Shown here: positions 57,609 to 64,000 of the stretch, in pieces
How the letters are laid out: each line of letters opens with the position of its first letter
How positions within the stretch are numbered: the stretch's first letter is position 1
DNA from: Morella rubra
Taxonomy: Eukaryota > Streptophyta > Magnoliopsida > Fagales > Myricaceae
Assembly (NCBI GenBank): GCA_003952965.2
Contig: CM025856.1
Span: forward strand, 13,224,386 to 13,288,385
DNA: 64,000 nucleotides
Reading direction: 5' to 3'
The notes under the pieces: generated by a model
What the model was told of the DNA's origin: nothing
The model's database searches: none
What the model saw: the letters and a program-made list of their open reading frames with translations, nothing else
Made by a program: the position numbers and the translations under genes

Positions 57609-57933
57609 CTGACCTAGCCATCATGCTTAGATTGGACCATGTTAGGGAACATGGAGAGAGTTATTATGTGGAGAAAGGCTTGGCCTGGTTGTGTGCGGTG
57701 AGGATTGAATCCATGATACATGATCTCTGCGGGGCGTTTCGTCGAACATGTGAAGGGCGTCGTTCACTAGACCGCATGTTGCCGTAGCACGTGCTACCAG
57801 GGTGGTTGGGCAGAGGATCCACATTGGTCTAGGTTCCAGTTTTGATGATTCGAGCATGGAGGTTCTTAGCAGTCAGTGGGCTTTGGCGCCGGACGCAAAG
57901 TTGGAGTTGCTGGAGATAATAAGAGACAAGCAT
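57609..57933 (-). pseudogene. Truncated duplicate of the PPR 5' end
   Basis: About 100 codons equivalent to the start of the PPR gene, with ATG at 57,933. At least five one- or few-base insertions relative to the functional copy (for example 'ttatgtggagaaaggcttgg' for 'ttaagtgggaaaggttgg', 'gttgccgtagcacgtgctacc' for 'tttgccgtacacgtctacc') destroy the frame. It ends at the tandem junction, so no downstream PPR motifs exist. Confidence 0.88.
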
Positions 57934-58600
57934 TCATCAGCCCCTGGACACCTTTGTGGGTGTGATCTCTGAGTTGTAGGAGTTCTTTTGTTTTTCCTTC
58001 ACCCGAGCTTCCGGTATTTTTGTACTGTATAGCATATGTTTTGTTTCGAGAAATTTTTCTGATATGCTGTTATCTGTGGACAAGGAATTTTTTTGGGATA
58101 AATTATAAATAATCATTCACAGACTATTACTATTTTCTCAATTACTCTTAAATTATCACTTATTATAACTCACCCTTAAACTATGTCCTTATTCTAGTTT
58201 TATCCCTCGACCGACTTGGGACATCAATTTGTGTGACACTCCTTCCTTTTGAACTCTTTTAATGTTATTAATGGAGGTATTTTCTTTAATTATGAAGTTT
58301 TTAGTAGTCAATTTCCGTCATTTATTTTTCCTTTGCTATAATTTCATGTTTTTAGTGCATTTACAATTGCTCACCTTTTTAGTTACTTTACTTGTTATTT
58401 GAGCATTTGATTAAATTGTAGCCATTCTTAAAATCTATATTAGAGTATATTTCTTGGAGAAATATGATAGAATTTTTGCTTGATTATTTTTCTTTTTCAT
58501 ATCTGAAAATTATAATGCACTCTTAGCTCATAATTAAATTTTGATGTTCACATCATTAGCTCTATGATTTTCTTTCTCTCATTATTTTGTTTCTCCTTTG
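57609..58600. repeat. Tandem duplication unit B
   Basis: Second copy of unit A, farther upstream of the PPR gene. Contains the truncated PPR start (57,609-57,933) and then a longer version of the upstream region with extra segments (for example 'tttttagttactttacttg' near 58,376) that unit A has lost. Confidence 0.88.
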
Positions 58601-58679
58601 ACCTAGATTAATTTCCAATTTTCTTTAATTAATTAAATTTAGTTAATTATTTTGAGCATTAATTTAATTACCTAATTAG

Positions 58680-61600
58680 GCTAGATTGGACCTAGGAATG
58701 TTAATTGGGCCGACCCTAGGAAGCCTTGGAGTTGACTCAAAGGCTTGGAGGTCAACAAGACAATCCAAGCCCACTTCTCAAGCCCATGGCCGGCCATATC
58801 TAGGTAATTATGTCTCTTTGGAGACAAAATCTTCCATTTTTGTCAAGTGTAACAATTTATCTTCTCATAAACTAGCTACCCAATGGCACAATTTCTTTTG
58901 CCTGTTAAACTTCACTAAATGATTACAAGTCTAATTAATCTAGCATACCCCTAGAATATAGGTAATTATGACTTAGGAAAAGACAAAGAAACTGGGAGCT
59001 CTATATAAGGGGAGACTCATGACAAAGAGCTAATTGTTGTGAGTCTAGTAAAAGAGAAAGAGGGTAGAGAAGAGAGAAGAGAGAGAAGAAGAATGAAAGG
59101 TCGAAGAAGAAGAAAGAGAAAAGAAGGGAGAAAGAAAAGCTAGGAGAAAGAAAAGCTAGAAGAAAGAAAGCCAAGGTAAAAACCTAGCTCTAGGGGTATT
59201 CGGCCATAGGAGAGGATCCCATGGGCCATTTTCTCCTCCTCCTTCCATTGAGCTCCTCTTCTAAGCTTTGTTTTGTCCTTTTAGGTGGTTTTAGAGTTCT
59301 TACAAGACCTTAACCGAAAACTTGAGGTAAGGGTAGTCTCGTGTTCATTGTGTGGGGAAAATATGGCATTTTGGTTTGTTTTAGTTGCTATTATGATGGA
59401 TTCTATGATATGCATGTTGGATACAATAAGAAGAATGTTAGATCTAGTTTTTGTTATGAGATGATGAGTTATTGAAGGTTGCATGTGGAGATCTAGCATT
59501 TTCTTGAAAGTTATATGCATATTGTGTTAAAATGGAGGTAGTTCATAACTAGGTTGGTTTTGTTGTGTTTGAGAGCCACAGTCAGTGGCTAAAACTTATT
59601 TTTGGAGGATGGGAAGCCACAGGTTGGCCTTGGGGGTAGCCTAATATGTATGCATATATCATTTTACATCATATGGTGCTATTGAATCATGTTTTGTTCA
59701 TGGTATATGTATTTGAGAGCATTGATGATGTATAAATATTGGAAATGGTTACTTTATGAGAAAGAAAAAGATGCAAGGCGGTGCCTTGTATAGAAGTTTT
59801 GAGAACCCAAATATGGGATTTGATGCCTATAAGAGCCAAATATCACATGCAAGGGTCATTTATGCAATGAATGTATGACTTATGCATTTTTGTCTCTTTT
59901 TCCTTACCATCATGTCATCTGATTGTGTAGTGTGTGCACTGACATGTTGAAAATGTAAAATAACATGTTAATTTATGAGTTATGATGATTAGAGACATAA
60001 GAAATCACATGCAAATAGGTTTAGTGGTGTTAAATGAAGAAAAGAGTGCTTTATCTTGGCTTAGAAAAAAAAAATGAAGAAAAGAGTGCACTGTCCAGAA
60101 TCACATGTAGAGACACTTAAGATTTTTTGCTTAAAATTTTCCAGATATGTAGCTTAGGTATATTGGATCTTACCCTAGAAATTTCAGCCAAACATAACGT
60201 AGAGAGAGGTCTAAAATGCCCTTGGGAGTCCTAAAGGGCAGTCTCGGTAACTCTGGGTAAACGAAGGGGTAAAAATGTCCAAGTTAAAAATAGGATTTAT
60301 GGCTGTGTAAAGCATAAAAAAATGATAAGGGAGCCAAAATTTGAGCTCAATCCGAGTTATCCAGAGGGCCAAAATCACAAGGCCCGTTAAGGTTCTCAAA
60401 TGGACCTTAAGCCCAATACCCTAAATGAACCTTGGAAGTTTTAAAAAATAGAAAGTCTGGGCCATTAGAGTCCAATAGGACCCAAAAGGTCCAAACAATG
60501 TATAATCAATGAAAATATTATTTAGTTAATTTCTTAAACGATAAATGATTAAGGAAAAAAAGAGTTAAATAATGGAATAATTGTATTGTAGAAAATACTA
60601 GAAATTCAAGAAAGAATTAAAGACATAAATAAGTAAATAAAAATCTGATATAACCTTAGGAAAAAGAAAAGGTCATTGATAGTCCACTAGAAACAAAAAC
60701 TAAATAAACGATATAGTTATTTGGTTTTACACCTAAGTGTTTAAACTTTCATTTATTCTATTCTTTAGGATTTAATGCTATGAATGTTTGAACCTTACTT
60801 CTCTTTTTATGTTTGAGCATTCATATACATACACATTATGAGAGAGAAAAACAAGCGAGAGAAAACTAAACCCACTGAGGTGGTTCCCAAGAAAAGAGGG
60901 TGACGGTACAGGTCACATCGGGGAGAGTGCAACCCCGAACTACAGGGAGTGGGTAGGCTCCTATTGGGGCATTTATGCCAATAGATCGGTTCTTGGTGTA
61001 TATGACACGGGACAAGTCCCGCGAGGAGATGAGGGACTCACAACCCAACTTGGGGGTGAATAGAGCAGGCATCAAGAATGCCTCAAAATCAAAGGAAATA
61101 GTGCATATCATTGTTATTCATGAACATTGCACTAATTGAATATCACATTTGTTACATTTGTTTACCGGCATCTATGATGATCACATCTGTTTACTCTTTT
61201 ATTCTTTGGTTTGTGTATATCTACGATTACAAGAATACGAAGCTTGTCAAGAGTGAGCAGATTATCGACATGGACCCCTACGTCATCGTCCTTAAGATCC
61301 AGGCCTGGATCTCGGATAACTTTGAGATCTTAGTAGAGTACATGCCCCACTAGTATCTCAAAGACCCTCCATTACTGAGACTCAAGGATTTCAGCTTGGT
61401 GGATGTCCCACCCAAGCCTATAGTCCCTACCCTTCTTTCTTGGCTCCCTGGTGGAGTGTAGCCAAGTCTCGCTGGACGTTGGTGTGGTAGACCTTACCTC
61501 CGACACCGAAGAGGAGGAAGGATTAGGGGTGTAGTATAGTTTTCAGTTTCCTTATATTTTTATGTTGTAAATGTTAAAACTTATGTCTTTTGAAACACGG

Positions 61601-61730
61601 TTCTATAGGCTAAGTGAGCCTTAGAACACTCACACTTTTGTAACTATAGGCCTCCTTTTGTAGTCCTTAAGAAGGACATATTTTGAAACCGCGTTAATAA
61701 TGAAAAGCTTTTCGCTCATTTATTGTTTCT
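58680..61730 (+). mobile_element. Probable LTR-like or retroelement-derived block
   Basis: No coding region over 3 kb, but layout like a long plant LTR. TATA-like CTATATAAGGGGAG lies at about 59,000, followed by a GA-rich leader (59,040-59,175). Near 60,870-61,080 is a segment ('gacggtacaggtcacatc', 'ggacaagtcccgcgagg', 'gggactcacaaccca') of a kind I associate with plant gypsy LTR families. A polyadenylation-like stretch lies near 61,690. Ends and target duplication were not found. The 80-codon frame at 61,111 has no known motif. Confidence 0.4.
58998..59011 (+). promoter_or_regulatory. TATA-like box of the LTR-like block
   Basis: CTCTATATAAGGGG, followed about 35 bases later by a GA-rich leader. 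Plausible core promoter by pattern alone. Confidence 0.4.
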
Positions 61731-63420
61731 TTCTAATTTTACCTTTTTAATTTTTTATTAAGTTTTAACCTAATTACATAATCAAATTCTTGAGACGTTT
61801 TTAAGACTACTACTAATTATATGGTAATTTCTTTATGTTCCTGAAGACCGCATTTTAATCTTTAATTCGTTTTCAAGGACTTTTCTCGTGAATTATATCC
61901 CATTTTATTTACAAGGCTTCCACAAAGTAATTCAAGGGCAATATGGTAAATCCAAGTAGAAGAATAATTCGTATTGTAATCCTTACTTACGTGCATACGA
62001 TTACTATAAGTGAGCCTTTGAGGTAAGTATAAGCATGAGACATGACAATTTGAACGGAATCCGTCCCACGCGGATTACACATGAATATGACAAATTACAA
62101 TAACTTCCTACGAACTATCATCCTTTTTCTTAATTATCCCTTAAACTATCACTCATTGTAATTCACCCTCTATAAAACTATGTCCTGTAACCTCTTAACC
62201 CATGTTAAAAGACCATTTTGCCATATAAATTGGGAAGAAAAGAAAATGCAAGCTATCTGAAGACCCTCAACGTATGTTTTGAAGCCTTTGTCATTTTCAT
62301 TTAGATCCGATTCACGCGTAAAAACTCTAAAGGGTGAATGAAAAATTGCAACTAATATTGCATGAGGGAGTACGATTTTATCTATTTGAGAAAGAAGAAA
62401 GAGGTCAAAGAAACAAAAAGTTGTGTACCTTATGGATCGGGTTTCCCATGTGCCCTCAGCTTCTCTTTTAAAAGAAAACCCACTTTAGACTATTGCGCTC
62501 TCGAAAATTCACCAAGAAGAAAACCTTACCTGCAGTGATTCAAACACTAGCAAAATTCATTTTGCAAACTCTGATAACCCTAATATCAGACATTGGTAAA
62601 AACCCTTTACTAACTATGACAACTCCGATATCAGACACTGGCAAAACTTCTTTGCTGACTCCGACAATCCGATATAGTAATCTAAGAATGCTATTTAGAC
62701 CCGCTCTATATGGCAACCACCTCAGACCTCTGAGATTTTTCTTATAGGCTCTTTTGTGAACAAACTCGTTCTTCAACACCAAAACTCCGGCAACCAAATT
62801 TCTTAAACACTCTGGAAGCTTTACAACTGAGGGTTGGTATCAATGATGATTGAACGAGAGAAACTCTAATCAAGTTAGGTTATAAGTCCTTAAGGTATTT
62901 TTCTCTCTCAAAATGGAGGCTTATAGGATGTTTAACTTGTGCTCTATAACGTTAAGTGACGACTGCACATGGTGTTTAAAGGTTACATTAAATTGTACCC
63001 CAAATAGAACTCTAAAAAATAGAGTTTTCTAAAAATCGTCTGTTCCCGCTCGAGTCAAGGTTAAGCAACAATCGGATGCAATCAATCTGTGAAGGCTTCC
63101 CTTGAGCCAGGATCAAGTGTCAGGTGAGTGAGAACAATCTATAACTCATCTATTCACTTCGCTCGAGCAAAGGGCAAGCGACAGACAAACGGAAACACTC
63201 TATAACTCATCGCAGGTGTTGCTTGAGCCAACATCAAGTGGCATGCAAGCGAGAAGATTTTAAACTCTTGAACGCTTTGATCAAACAAATTACAACTCAA
63301 TTTGAATTTAGTTTGGCACGGAATTTCATCAACACACAAATATACTAACCAGTTTGCCTTATGTTTCATTGATTGAAAAAATTTATCTACAAACATCTTA
63401 TTGATTAAGCTTTTTCTATA
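61731..63420. other. Intergenic with short degenerate repeats
   Basis: No gene supported. 62,100-62,200 resembles 57,230-57,320 ('taaactatcactcattgtaattcaccct'), another dispersed element. 62,571-62,675 holds two units of about 51 bases ('atatcagacattggtaaaa' / 'atatcagacactggcaaaa'). 62,995-63,255 holds three loosely similar units with 'cttgagcca', 'caagtg' and 'gcgagaa'. Confidence 0.45.
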
Positions 63421-63424
63421 TTTT

Positions 63425-64000
63425 TTTGGGAAATTGACAATATAGTCACTAGGTTTATATCACGCTGACAATTTAGTCACTAGGTTTTATTTTTTTACTT
63501 TATAGTCACTGAGTCATACCCATGTGACAATTGGGTCCTACGGTCCATGTTCCGTCAATCCATTTAACGAAACCCCATACCACGTCAGCATTTGAACACG
63601 TCATATCTGAGTTTAATAAAACGTTGCGTTTAGTCTTGTAAATTAAAATCCTCAATGCTAAACAACACACAGCACAAACTAAACACACAGTTTCATGTCA
63701 CTCTTTCGAACGTACCTGTGTCCGAGCACCGAGTGAATTGCGGTCTTGTTCCCATCATCAAGAGCTACACGAAAGAGTGCACTACAATTGTGCTCCTACC
63801 CCTCAAGGAATCCCCCCTTCAAAACATCGATCAGGGGAGGAACGATTCCCATTCCTTCGAGCTATATCCATAACAATAGGCCAGTACCCATATGCCCTTG
63901 AATTAATCTCCTTCGACGACCACAAAAATTCAACTTTTCCTCCTTCCAAATCCATTCCAACAGCTTTTCAAATCTCGATGAGGTAGCACCCAACAGTCTC
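63425..64000. mobile_element. One end of a Mutator-like element, continues off the window
   Basis: Starts TTTGGGAAATTGACAATATAGTCAC with repeated 'TTTAGTCAC' blocks. The composition matches the terminal repeats of the element at 6,410 (GGGAAATTA, TTTAGTCC) but in a different subfamily. Sequence from about 63,655 on is more GC-rich and has open frames on several strands (63,655-63,986). It could be captured gene DNA inside the element, but I recognise no domain. Confidence 0.4.

Noticed and set aside
61111..61353. 80-codon frame in the LTR-like block
   Set aside because: Hydrophobic start without any known motif, in a region otherwise looking like non-coding LTR sequence.
1..64000. tRNA and rRNA genes
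   Set aside because: Scanning for B-box-like GGTTCGAATCC and for conserved rRNA blocks gave nothing convincing.

Overview
This is nuclear DNA from a flowering plant, most likely a eudicot. It is AT-rich and intron-containing, with two well-conserved plant genes: a selenium-binding protein / methanethiol oxidase and a DYW-class PPR RNA-editing factor. It also holds part of an MLO-family gene and many plant-type transposable elements (Ty1/copia, solo LTRs, hAT, CACTA, Mutator-like, hairpin MITEs). I cannot name the species.

The left 38 kb is built from two giant inverted repeats. Palindrome 1 (P1) is centred near 8,575: 1-8,555 mirrors 8,593 to about 18,480. Its core is a hAT relic with a CAGTGGCGG end on each side, enclosed by a Mutator-like element, purine-rich DNA, and two degenerate 5'-truncated copia elements pointing outward. 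Arms are almost identical near the centre and clearly diverged outside. Palindrome 2 (P2) is centred near 28,080: 17,658-28,000 mirrors 28,165-38,157. Each arm holds the same series: a plant-transposon ORF relic, a 2.4-kb solo LTR, a copia 3' end with LTR, a CACTA relic, and eight exons of the C-terminal half of an MLO gene. The left MLO copy has open frames and consistent splice sites; the right copy carries three one-base homopolymer indels. P2 stops exactly at a 1,000-N scaffold gap (38,158-39,157), so an assembly fold-back or haplotype mis-join must be considered beside a natural palindrome.

After the gap comes the 3' part of a CACTA (En/Spm) transposon, 39,158-43,259: TNPD-like exons (DUF4218, DUF4216), a TNPA-like gene (Transposase_24), GC-rich subterminal repeats and a CACTA end. 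From 43.3 to 64 kb the DNA is ordinary gene space. A seven-exon selenium-binding protein gene (47,006-51,557, minus, 491 aa) appears intact. An intronless 610-aa PPR-DYW gene (55,222-57,054, minus) appears intact and has a degenerate tandem copy of its 5' end just upstream. At least four hairpin MITEs of one family are scattered here, one of them inside an intron of the selenium-binding protein gene. The rest is LTR-like and low-information sequence.

The most interesting question is P2. If real and transcribed, it would give a long MLO hairpin RNA and could act as a natural silencing locus. If not, the assembly has folded back inside an MLO gene and lost its 5' half.
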